From positions 51,357 through 115,356 of the forward strand of contig VZSF01004814.1 in the NCBI GenBank assembly GCA_013398295.1: DNA of 64,000 bases, given 5' to 3'. Source of the DNA: Chionis minor. Lineage: Eukaryota > Chordata > Aves > Charadriiformes > Chionididae. The position numbers and the translations under genes are program-made. Below, piece after piece: positions 14,085 through 23,520 of this stretch (position 1 is the stretch's first letter; every line of letters begins with the position of its first letter). Below the pieces are notes generated by a model, which was not told the origin of the DNA, did not search any database, and worked only from the letters and a program-made list of their open reading frames with translations.

Positions 14085-14867
14085 AGTCCAAAGTGCCGTA
14101 AACAAACTTTGTCCTTCATTCTGGAAACTCAGAGCCATGGTATTTCAAGGTCACTCATGCTAGCGAAGGAAGGCCTAGCTCCAGCAACTTTAGCTGCCGC
14201 ACCGCTCCGACGGCGAGAGCCATGCAAGAGCCCAGCCCAGCCCGGCCGGAGTTCGGGGTGTCCAAGGCTCATGTGGCTCGGGATGGCCGAGAAAGCCCTT
14301 TACATCAGAAAACTTCTAAGCCGAGTCACACTCTCACCCCATTCCTCCGCCTGTCAGCGCCGGGCTGCGGAGCTCCGATGACCTTCAGTGCTTATTTGCA
14401 AATAAAAAAGGAAAACAAAAGGCTGCTTATACTTGTCAGGAATTCAGCTGGCGGTTCGGGGGTGACGGGGGCTCCGTTGCCCACCCCCCCACATCCCCCG
14501 CCCCAGGAGCCGCGTTTCCGATGGTTGCCCACGGGCTACCTCCCAGTCAGCCGGGCAGCCCTCGCCAAGGGCAGCCGGGGCAGCCCCCCCCGCGGCTCGG
14601 CGGCTGCCTGGGGAGGTGCGGGGGGACACACACGCTGCCATTTTGTCGCGTGTTGTCCGTGTGTCCCCCACCCCGCTCCGGTTACCGGCCCCGGGGNCGC
14701 CGCCGCGGAGAGCTCAGCCCCGGGCACCGACCGCCGCCTCCCCGGTGCCCCCCCCACTCGCCGCACAAGGCCGGGACACCCCGAGGCCGGGCGGGCGGCC
14801 CCCGCCACCAGGGCCTGCTCCTCCTTCACCGCACCGGGCCGCAGCCGCCCCACCGCCATCAACTTAC

Positions 14868-14985
14868 CGGGCCGCGCTAGGCCTTGCCCGCCGGTCGGGG
14901 GGACGACGGCGGTCCCGGGGCCTCCCCGCCATCCCTTTGTCTTTGAGCTGACCCCTGTCTGCCGGGACTCCGCGTCCCCGCCGGC
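14868..14985 (-). other. NFYC: Candidate NFYC noncoding first exon
   Basis: The 3' boundary is well supported: minus-strand CGGCCCG|GTAAGTTG, with the donor at plus 14862-14867. The 5' boundary is a guess: NF-Y sites usually lie 60-100 bases upstream of the start site, and the nearest minus-oriented CCAAT is at 15053-15057, which suggests initiation near 14,980. The sequence has no ATG required for NFYC and would be 5' UTR. Confidence 0.45.
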
Positions 14986-15052
14986 CCGGGCCGCCGGCCC
15001 CTTTAACAGCGGCCGCTCAACCTACCCTGCTGCACCCGGCCGGCCCGCGCCT

Positions 15053-15122
15053 ATTGGCTGCGCGCCGCCGGAGGGGCGGGGCGAAACCCCGCGCGGCCAT
15101 TGGCTGCCGGTAGCCAGCCAAT
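15053..15122 (-). promoter_or_regulatory. NFYC: Cluster of three CCAAT boxes (NF-Y sites)
   Basis: ATTGGCTG at 15053 and ATTGGCTG at 15099 are CCAAT boxes in minus orientation, the direction of NFYC, 46 bases apart. A third, GCCAATGGG at 15118-15122, is in plus orientation. All have purine-rich flanks close to the NF-Y preference, and a GC box lies between the first two. NF-Y is the factor that contains NFYC, so feedback is plausible but not shown. Confidence 0.7.
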
Positions 15123-16659
15123 GGGCGCGCAAAGCCGCGCCCCCCTCTCGCCCCCCCTCCGGCGGCGCAACCAAGCCGGCCACTTCCTGTTTTAAAGTTA
15201 CCTTGAGAGGATTCGGAGCTGCGCTCCAAAACGCGATTTACTGCTGGAAAATAACGAGGTTCCAGGATTTTATACAGAGCAGCAGAGGGGAAAAAAACCC
15301 CAAACCTACGAAGCGTTAGTTCCGCAGATTAAATTAGTTTGGATCAGACAGAAAGGAGGGACTGATTTAAAAATAGATCTTCTGGTGACAAATAGAATTG
15401 GTTACAACACATGTTAAAAAAAAAATAATACTAGTTTGCAATGCCTGTTTTGTCTTCCCGCACCATTCGCCAGGTAACAGCGAGGGCCTCTGAGCTCCGC
15501 TGAGGACAAACGCACACCTGGCAGGTGCAGCCTCGTGCAAAAGCGGCACCCAAATTTCGGAAGGGCAGGGGTAAGGCTGAGAAAAGCCACGGCGCGTTGC
15601 CAAGGGCAACCGCAGCAAACGCTGCCTGATGACCCACGAGGTCTATTTTACGTAGGACGAAAGGGAAAGTTAAGCACACGCCCGCAGGCTGTGGGCTCTG
15701 CATCGCCAGCACGGGCGGTTCAGACTTTAACTGCCCACACTCAGCCAGCCGTCGCGGCAGACGAGTACTTATTCATAAGTACGTAGAGAGCATGGAGAAC
15801 ACTTTCCTCAACAAGCGGCTCAAAAGGCAACATGAAGAGTCGCGTTCCAGAAGCAGCAGCCAGCGCTACCGTTTCTTCTTCCGTGAGCAAAAGCCTGACA
15901 GAGCCCCAGACTCTGGAGCTGGACGCGGCTCAGCCACCCCGGAGCATGAGCCAGCCCCGCGCCCATCCCTCAGCCCCCTGACACCCAGCGATGTGGCTGG
16001 AGAATGAACTGACCCCACTGAACCCAGCCCCAGCTGCCACCATCCTCACTGCCTTAACGCAAGATGCTTCATCGCTTCCTGGGGGATCATTCCCTTCATT
16101 TTCTCAGCTCGGGAAAGAGCCGGCTCTGAACAGACCACATCCACGTGCAGGAATTTTCACAGCGCCCCGGGGTTCCGAGCAGGGATTAAACAATCCCCTG
16201 GGTATTTACCGCAGACCCACACCTCACCTCCCACCGCTCCGCCTCGGCTCCCTCCCCGCCTCCCGCCGGGCCAGACCCTGGAGAAGCCCCCTTCAGGCTT
16301 GTGGAGCACAAAAAAACCCCAAAACCAACCAAAAAAACCCCCCAGAGATGGGTAAAATATGGCAGCCCCAGCATGTGGCGCACAACTCTCCCACAGCAAA
16401 TCTCCTTGTGGTGGCCCAGGGGACCAGGCCCACCGCCGCCTGCCCGGGAGAGCCCCGGGAAGGCCTCGGCGCCCTGCCCTGCCCGCCAGGCAGCACCTGC
16501 CCCAGGCGCTGCCCGCAGGTCCCAGCGCTCCGCCGGCCCCGGGCCCGCACAGGCCTCGCTCCCTCCGGGCCGGGCCCGGCCGCCCCCTCCCCCACCCCCA
16601 GGGCCGCGCGGGGAAACGGTTCGGCTTCCTGTCCTCTCCCCGGTCCGCTTCCTCGGTAG

Positions 16660-16708
16660 CCAATCAGCGCGCAGCTCCACTCGCCCGCCTCCCCCGGCGC
16701 GGGCCAAT
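16660..16708 (+). promoter_or_regulatory. Pair of plus-oriented CCAAT boxes
   Basis: GCCAATCAGCG occurs at 16660 and again at 16704, 44 bases apart and in the same orientation. CCAATCA with a G-C flank is the preferred NF-Y core. The pair sits 35-80 bases upstream of the YY1-type element, the usual distance to a start site. Confidence 0.7.
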
Positions 16709-16740
16709 CAGCGAGCGCGNCGCCTCAGCGGCCGAGAAAC

Positions 16741-16751
16741 AAGATGGCGGC
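16741..16751 (+). promoter_or_regulatory. YY1-type AAGATGGCGGC element
   Basis: An exact AAGATGGCGGC motif in plus orientation. In housekeeping CpG promoters this motif typically lies just downstream of the transcription start and faces the direction of transcription, so a plus-strand start near 16,720-16,745 is inferred. Confidence 0.65.
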
Positions 16752-16807
16752 GGATCCGTGAGGCGGCGGCGCGGAGGCCCCGCCCCTTTCCCCTGGGCCG
16801 CGCCAGC

Positions 16808-16842
16808 GCGCAGGCGCATGACCCGGGGCGGATCTCGCGAGA
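16808..16842. promoter_or_regulatory. NRF1-like site and TCTCGCGAGA palindrome
   Basis: GCGCAGGCGCATG (from 16808) resembles the NRF1 consensus. TCTCGCGAGA at 16833-16842 is the exact palindrome found in many TATA-less housekeeping promoters. Together with the CCAAT pair and YY1 element they mark a strong CpG promoter. Confidence 0.55.
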
Positions 16843-16851
16843 GCTCGGCGC

Positions 16852-16866
16852 GGGGGGGGGGGGGGG
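16852..16866 (+). repeat. Poly(G) run (15 G)
   Basis: Homopolymer G inside the second CpG island. It is prone to quadruplex formation and to sequencing-length error. Confidence 0.9.
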
Positions 16867-17100
16867 ACCGTGCGCTGCGGCGGGGAGGATCCACCGGGAG
16901 AGGGGGCGCAGGCCTCGCCGTGAGGGGCCCCGGGTGCCGGCCGTGCCTGGAGGGGGAGCCAGGCCCCCGTGTGCAGCAGGGCCTTGCCCACCCTGTCCCC
17001 GGCCTAGGCCTGTCCGGGCCTGGGCTCCAGCAGGGCCTAGGCCGCGGTGGGCCGGTGTGGGACAGTGCCCTGCGCAGGGAGGCCGCTGCCCCGCTCCCCG

Positions 17101-20100
17101 GCTCTCGCCTGAGGTGTTGAATGAGGCTGTCGCTGTTTCTCGCTGTCTCCGGGGTGCTGGCAGCTACCTGGCACCAGGGGGATCGTAACCTCCCGGGGCA
17201 CTGGCGGGTAGAGCTCTGCATCCCTCGGCCAGCCCAGCCGCGGTGGAGGAGTCCCTCCTCCCTGAGCTTGTTGGCTCATCCAGGAGGTTTCCAGCCCTGC
17301 CTGTCATGGCACCGAGAGCTGTCCAAATTGGACGTCCGTGAGCTGTCCAACGCTTCACACCGGCCTCTGATCTATCATCACGGGGTAACTCTCTGCTGTT
17401 AGCCTACCCGAGCTGGAGCCGAGTCAAGCAAAAGTCTGTGCTCCAGTTCAGCCAGCTATCTCATTTCCCAGGGACCGCTTTTCTGGCTCGGGGATGTGTT
17501 ACGCTGAAGCGTGAGTCATGTCGCTTCAGTATTTTTCCCATAAAAAAGAGCGCCCTGAAAAGTGTCTCCATCTTTGCCGCCTTATTGTCTTTCTGGTGGC
17601 CAAATCGTTTGTGTGCCATTAACAACTAGAAAGAGGATTTGCCTGTCTGGTGCTTTAAACGTCCTTTAAGATGGGAAAGGAAAGTCAGGTCCTGTGTGGC
17701 CGCTGCCCTTCCTCTCGCCCTTTCCATAGTGTTTCCAAAATTGGTGGCGTCTGCTGGGGAAGTTCCTGGTATGGTGGTTTGCTGCGCGGGCTCTGCACCC
17801 TGCGCGAGAGAGGAGAACATCCCTCCTGCGTCCTGCAAACACGGAGGGTTTGGAGCTCTGGTTTCTGTTGTGTCACATTTGCCCAAATGTAGGAAATGGG
17901 ACAAATTTCTGCGTACGCTGCAGTTTCAGAGCTCGGCCGCCCCGAAGACTTCGTGTTGGCACTGAAGCGGCAGAGATCTTGCAGCGAATTCCTGCAGTTT
18001 TATTGAAAGTCTTGCAACTTTGTGATCTCAGAGCGCTTGCAAGGCAGCCAAGAGAAATAATAGTCATGCTAGCTGTTTGGTTTTTTTATTAATTCTCGCC
18101 ATTTCTAAGCTAGCCTCCTTTTGTTGTAACGTTTGAGGGTGATGATATGCAATGCTGTACGGTCCCTGTTCAAAATGACTCATTTATAAATCAATTAGCC
18201 AGCCCTGCTGCTGGCTTTGCTGCCAGGCACAGCTGTCAAACCAACCAGCTGTTTTTCCTGCTGGGGACCAGGCCCCACTCGAGGGGTTTCTGCACAATAC
18301 CCCGCTCCTCCTCCTGCTGAATCCTTTTGTGTGCTGTTGCGCTGCGTCCATGATGCTCTGTTTCCTCCCCACCTGCTGCCCCGGCAGCAATGGATGCATT
18401 GTCTGGAGCTGCTCGGCTTCCCCAAGAAGGATCGCAGCCATCTGCAAACACAGAGGTCTCTGTGTCAGCCTGCCCAAAATGCGGAGCAGCCAAGAAAAAC
18501 AAGAAAGAAGGAAAAAAAAAAAAAAAAAAGCAAGCGCTTTTCCACTTTCTGCTTTATTGGTGCTTGTATAAATTTGTTTGTGGTTTGTTGAGTTCACACT
18601 TAACCAACATCTGCTACCTGCGCTCAGCCGATTCCCTCCCGCGCCGGCAGCGGGACCCCGAGGAGCTATGCCGCACTGACGGCACCCTGGGGCCAGGTTT
18701 GGGAAGGGCTGAAGTTGTTTGGCAGTTAAGAAAATCGGTTCTTCGAGCAGAGAGGACGTGCCTGGCCCTTCTCCTCCGCTCAGCCCCCTCCTGTCCCCTG
18801 GGATTCCCGTTACAGCAGTCAGTCCTCTGGACTCGCCACAAATGAGCTGTTGCTTTGGGGCAACAAGCATGGAAAAGAAAAACCTGGGTATAAATTATGT
18901 ATGAACACAGGCACACTGCCTTGTAGATTTTTGGGGAAAGAAGAGGCTATTTAGGGCCAGATTTTGGGGCCCACTAGCCCTCAGGCTCCCTCATTGTGTC
19001 ACATCTCAGTTTGCAGCTGACGCTGGGCTGCAAACTTGGCTCCTAACCCAGCTTGTGAGTGCCACGTCCCAGTGGGTGCGTCTCCCATTTGGGGTCTGTC
19101 TGTCTGATATTTAAGTATATTTAATATATAATATTTAACATATATCAATATGCCTGTACGTGTACACGCGTTTCTGGGAGGCCCCGTAGAAACCTCGTCT
19201 TCTGTATGGAAAGAAAAACCCAGCAAGAATTTGACACGGGAGAGAGGACGGTTTGGGTGTTGCCGAAGAATTCCTTGGGAGACCAAAAGAAAATCTAGTG
19301 GCAGCCACGGTGCTGTTGGTCACCGGCAGCTCTTGCACTGGGATAGTTTGAGGTTTGAGCTCGGTTCCCAGAACAGGAAAGCGTTTTTCCCTTCTCCGGC
19401 CCGGGCAGGAGCCCCCAACCAACCATCACACTCTCCCTCGTTCTCCCAGCCCTCCATCCCCAGGGCAGAGACCACAAAAGTTGCTAAATCCTTCCAGAGT
19501 TATAAAATCTGGAAACCTGAACTCAAAAGCTGCAGAAAAGCCACTCTGAGCCGAGACACTCAGCCTGGCTCTAACTGGGAGACCCCATTTCCACTGGCAG
19601 TGGGGAGAGGACGCAGCTCCCAGCTCGGAGCTGGGATTCAGTTCAGCGCGCTTGTTCCCGCTGCAGGACAGCGGGTTTCCCAGTGCCTGCAGCATCCCGA
19701 GGAGAAGCAGATGGTGTGCTAGTGCCTCTTGCCTGGCTGGTGCCCAGCACAGATCAAGCACGCTGGCTTTCCCGTTAGGATACTGGTGAGCCCACAGGAC
19801 CCGCTTGCTCCCTGCAGAACGGCAAAAGGAGATTTTACAGCATCCCAGCGTAGCTCCTTCTCCTGCGAGAAGTGGGACACGGCGCAGGAGCGAGAGAGCC
19901 GGCTGCAGAGCTGACGCAGCACCGACAGCCTCCCGGGGCACCAGCAGCAACCTGCTTATCCCGTGGGCAAGGGCTCCTGCGGCACCCAGGGGACAAGCCC
20001 CTCTGCCCACCGGGAGCCCACCCCACAGGGCCTGGGGCAGCATTGTTCTGGAAAACGCTCTGCAAAACACCGAGTTTTCCCAGTCCCGGTGTAAACCATC

Positions 20101-21986
20101 CTCTCTCCACAACCCTTCCCGACGACGTGCAGCCCTCTCCCTCCCCAGACGCCCAGCCCCAGGGCAGCCCCACAGCCCCTGGAATTTCTGCCTCCTCCTT
20201 CTGTTGCCCGTTCTGGCCACCTCTCACCGGGACAAGCAATGGCCACGCCACGGGCGGATCTCTGCCCTGCAAGGCACAGGGTCAAGGCAGCGTGTGGCAC
20301 CCACAGGGTCTGCAAAGTCCCTGAGGTCACCCATGCAGGGGCACCATGGCTTGGGCTGCCTACGGCAGGCCTGGCAAAGCCGCTTCCGTGCTTTCCGTTA
20401 ACCCACGACCAGCACCCTCATCCCTCTGCGCCACACGCTGCCAATAACCCCTGCAGTGCCGTAAAGCCGAGCCCCACAAATCCTCTTACGCGGGTTTTGC
20501 CAGAGTAATCGCGTTAAACCACCCCCTTTTCGCCGGCACAAAACCAAAACGTAAAGGAGAAGGTGGTGAGGAGCCGACAAACCAGAGAGCTGAGCTCCTT
20601 AAGGAATTAAGAGACATTAGAGATGGGAGAGCCCCAATGGGATCCCAGCGCAAGACCAAGTCCGGGGCTTTTGTCCAAGCTTCGGGAAAGCGCTTCCCAG
20701 GGGATGGGCTGCAGGGTCTGTCAGTGCCGCCCATCTCCAGCCCCGAGTGCATGGGGACGATCCACGAGTCTCTCCCGGCAGGAGGTCAGGAAGGGATCCC
20801 GGAGCAACCTGCCAGAGGAAGCAGAAAACCGGAGTGGGTCAGAAAGTTTCCTACCAATCGAACTGAAAACATTGTCATTATTATTTTATTATTGCCATGA
20901 AACTTCACATTTTATCACCAAAATATGGTAGTTGAAAAAAAAAAAAAAGGAGAGGCTTTTCACCATTGAGCCACGTGTTTTCACTATCTCTTCCCCTGAA
21001 ACAATATGTTCCCAGGACTGACACTTTCCCCACAAAGCTGGAAATTTGCTTTGATGAAATAGCCTTCCCTACCGAGATATTTTCAGCCAGTTTTTCTAAA
21101 TATTACTCATAAAGGCCCCCTCCAGACAACCTCTCTCCCTCCCTGAGTTTGTTTATATGCTTCGAATTCTGTTAGGAAACCATCTCCCTACTTCAGCGAT
21201 GTTTTATCCAAGTTTCCATATTTAGTTCTTTCAGCTATTCCTGCTCCTTAACCAGCTTTCCCGTGCACAACGCCGGGACCCAGCTCTCCTTGGCATCCCC
21301 TTCCCCCTGCCGCAGGGGGAATTTTTCCTCCATCCTCCCGGCACCGACGGATGCCCGTTGAGCACCGTACCCACCAACCCACCCCGGGGCCGCGGTCCCA
21401 AATCGCCCCCCAGGCCCTGACTCCGGTACGGGGAACCCAGCAGAGGCTTTGCCCATGAGGGCCGGGTGGTTCCCCGGTACCGGTGGCAGCCCCGGAACCC
21501 CCGGAATGGCGAGGATGGGGAGCCCACCCAGCGGGAAATCCAAACCCAGCGTTATTTTAGGGAGAGACAGAGTTAAAGTCGGCGAAGGAGGGTTTCCTCC
21601 TGGCACGTGGCTCCATGTCAGCCGCGGTGTGCAGCCTGCAGAGGAAACGCAGGGAAAGCGCTGGAGGAATTTACCATGAGTAAAAAGAGACACTGCTTAG
21701 AGAGAAATTAGCGTCGGTATTCAGGGAGCCAAGGTGAGTCCAAGGGCAGCACGGGAACCAGGGCTGCTTCTCCTCTCAAACTTTCTCCTTCAGAAGGAAC
21801 CAGGGCACAAGAAGTGCCCCTTTGGTCCCCGTCCCCCCGGCAGGGCCACACTCACTCTCTGGCAGCAGCCGACAGGCTGGGAGCACGAGGAGGCGGCAGG
21901 GATCGGAGCTGAGAAGTTTATGTGTTCCCGAAGGAGCAGGCACTGCGGCCACCCAGGCTGAGCAGGGACCAACTGGCAACACTTCA
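17101..21986 (+). other. GC-rich region upstream of RIMS3, no gene recognised
   Basis: No exon with protein-family resemblance on either strand. It holds an 18-A tract (18512-18529), an AT-rich patch near 19.1 kb and long GC-driven open frames (for example minus 19426-20220) that look non-coding. A strong isolated plus-strand splice donor, GCCAAG|GTGAGTCC, ends at 21733 and could belong to a noncoding RIMS3 5' exon. Confidence 0.5.
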
Positions 21987-22644
21987 GGTCTGGCTGGAGG
22001 CTCCCGCAGTCCCATGGGCAGCTCCGGGTGTCTGGTTGATGGGTGTGGGGTCTGGCTGGTGACTCTTGGGGTCCAGGTGGCAACTCTTGGGGTGCGGGTG
22101 ACAGTAGTGGGGTCTGTCCAGTAGCTCTTGGCGTCCAGCTGGTGGGAAAAAGGTTGGGTTGGCAGCTCTTGGAGTCCAACTGATGGGTGTAGGGTCTGGC
22201 TGGTGACTCTTGGGGTCCAGCTGGCAGGTGTAGGGTCTGGTTGATAAGTGTAGGGTCTGGCTGGTGGCTCTTGGGGTCTGGTTGATGGGTGTAGGGTCTG
22301 GCTGGTGGCTCTTGGGGTCCGGTTGACGGGTGTAGGGTCTGGCTGGTGGCTCTTGGGGTCTGGCTGGCAGGTGTTGGGTCTGGTTGATGGGAGTAGGGTC
22401 TGGCTGGTGGCTCTTGGGGTCTGGCTGGCAGGTGTCGGGTCGGTTGATGGTTGTAGGGTCTGGCTGGTGGCTCTTGGGGTCCGGTTGACGGGTGTAGGGT
22501 CTGGCTGGTGGCTCTTGGGGTCTGGCTGGCAGGTGTTGGGTCTGGTTGATGGGAGTAGGGTCTGGCTGGTGGCTCTTGGGGTCTGGCTGGCAGGTGTCGG
22601 GTCTGGTTGATGGGAGTAGGGTCTGGCTGGTGGCTCTTGGGGTC
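21987..22644 (+). repeat. G-rich minisatellite, 20-bp based, composite 41/61-bp periods
   Basis: Tandem copies of a ~20-bp unit, alternating GGTCTGGCTGGTGGCTCTTG and variants of GGGTCTGGTTGATGGGTGTA. Successive CTCTTGGGG cores lie at about 22268, 22309, 22350, 22411, 22471, 22512, 22573 and 22634, giving spacings of 41, 41, 61, 60, 41, 61 and 61. The left end is more degenerate. The array runs into the assembly gap at 22645, so its true length is unknown. On the minus strand all frames stay open, producing artificial Pro/Thr/Gln-rich repeats. Confidence 0.95.
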
Positions 22645-22830
22645 NNNNNNNNNNNNNNNNNNNNNNNNNNNNNNNNNNNNNNNNNNNNNNNNNNNNNNNN
22701 NNNNNNNNNNNNNNNNNNNNNNNNNNNNNNNNNNNNNNNNNNNNNNNNNNNNNNNNNNNNNNNNNNNNNNNNNNNNNNNNNNNNNNNNNNNNNNNNNNNN
22801 NNNNNNNNNNNNNNNNNNNNNNNNNNNNNN
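22645..22830. other. Assembly gap (186 N) inside the minisatellite
   Basis: A run of N begins within a repeat unit; unique GC-rich sequence starts at 22831. The gap therefore hides the right end of the array, and its size may not reflect the true length. Confidence 0.98.
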
Positions 22831-23520
22831 CTCCGGCAGCCCCGGGGGATGGGGGGGGTGTAGAGGGGAGGAAGGGGGGTCCCGACCCCCGGCGGGACAA
22901 CCCCGCCGCTCCTCCCGCACCCCACGGCTGGCGACGAGGTGAGCCTGGCTCCCCAAAAACATACCCCCGGGCTCCGAGCGGAGACGTGACAGCCCAAAAA
23001 CATCGCCGCACCGAAAGCGCGGGGGCTGCGACCGCGTTCCCCCCATCCCCGAAGGCTCCCTGGCCGGGCGCTGCCGGGGCCCGTTTACCGGAGCCCTCCC
23101 CGGCTCGGGGCAGCGGGCAGCGTTTCCCAGCCAGCGGCTCGGGAACGGGAGCGCTTTTCCGTGCCATCCATCATCCCTGCTGAAAGCCTGTTGACGTCAA
23201 CCCCATCCCGTGCACGCCGGTCCCCACCATCGGGAAAACGGGGGTAGGGACCAGTGAAAGCGGGGGGTGCTGCCTCGGGGGCCTCATCCTCGCAGCCCCC
23301 GTATCGCCGGCGCTCACCTCTCCCCAGGCTTCACGGTGCCTCCAGCCTGTGCTTCCTACATCAGTTTGACTCCGCTCGATCCGGAGAGCCCGTTGTGCCC
23401 TCTGTGGCATTTCGGGCAGGTGCTGTGGTGGGTTCTGTAAGGAAATCTGTTAAAGAACCGGTGAGGAAGAGTGAAATGATGCCCCGGGACAGGCTGAGGC
23501 GCCTGTGCTGCTTCCTGTAA
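22831..23520. promoter_or_regulatory. CpG-rich segment with a CRE; possible RIMS3 5' region
   Basis: GC- and CpG-rich sequence next to the gap. It has a good plus-strand donor (GACGAG|GTGAGC, exon end 22938) and a perfect cAMP-response palindrome TGACGTCA at 23192-23199. These would suit an activity-regulated neuronal promoter, but no transcript boundary can be proven from sequence. Confidence 0.35.
23192..23199. promoter_or_regulatory. Full palindromic CRE (TGACGTCA)
   Basis: Exact TGACGTCA, extended symmetrically to TTGACGTCAA, the high-affinity CREB/ATF site. It lies in a CpG-rich segment 8.8 kb upstream of the RIMS3 start codon. Confidence 0.5.

Larger units (their letters stand above)
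792..14867 (-). other. NFYC: NFYC intron 1 (5' UTR intron)
   Basis: About 14 kb separates the ATG exon from the best candidate first exon. It is moderately AT-rich, with no recognisable coding exon on either strand. It contains a CR1 3' end near 8.8 kb and simple poly(A)/poly(T) tracts at 12.64 and 14.07 kb. Several open frames of 60-160 residues (for example 1940-2419 and 2462-2803) show no family resemblance and are treated as chance. Assignment as intron rests on flanking splice sites and on known NFYC structure. Confidence 0.7.
14440..15240. promoter_or_regulatory. NFYC: CpG island, probable NFYC promoter
   Basis: Base composition changes sharply to very high GC with dense CpG. The island contains a GC box (GGGGCGGGG, near 15073), three CCAAT boxes (15053-15122) and, on the minus strand, an ETS-like GGAAGTG near 15180. 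A perfect minus-strand splice donor (CCG|GTAAGT) ends a candidate first exon at 14868. A second possible minus-strand donor (CTCAAG|GTAACT) lies near 15200. One unresolved base (N) sits at 14697. Position upstream of the NFYC ATG exon and orientation of the donors fit the NFYC 5' end. Confidence 0.75.
16400..17100. promoter_or_regulatory. Second CpG island, probable plus-strand or bidirectional promoter
   Basis: Very GC-rich, CpG-dense segment 1.2 kb beyond the NFYC promoter, away from NFYC. It carries the core elements listed separately, plus possible plus-strand donors (GGATCC|GTGAGG near 16757). It could start an antisense noncoding RNA, as NFYC-AS1 does in human, an upstream noncoding exon of RIMS3, or an alternative NFYC first exon read from the minus strand (a possible minus donor GGGAG|GTGAGG lies near 16,225). 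Sequence alone cannot choose. One N lies at 16720. Confidence 0.6.

Noticed and set aside
14222..15319. 365-residue plus-strand open frame
   Set aside because: It crosses the NFYC CpG-island promoter and consists of Pro/Arg/Ala/Gly as expected from GC-rich DNA. It includes an N and has no family resemblance.
16157..17221. Several 150-300-residue open frames on both strands
   Set aside because: Composition-driven frames in the second CpG island, overlapping in many frames, including an N and a G15 run.
21776..23167. 463-residue minus-strand open frame rich in Pro, Thr, Gln, and overlapping frames of 418 and 339 residues
   Set aside because: All three frames are open through a stop-free minisatellite and run through 186 N. 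Period lengths of 41 and 61 are not multiples of three. It is repeat sequence, not a gene.
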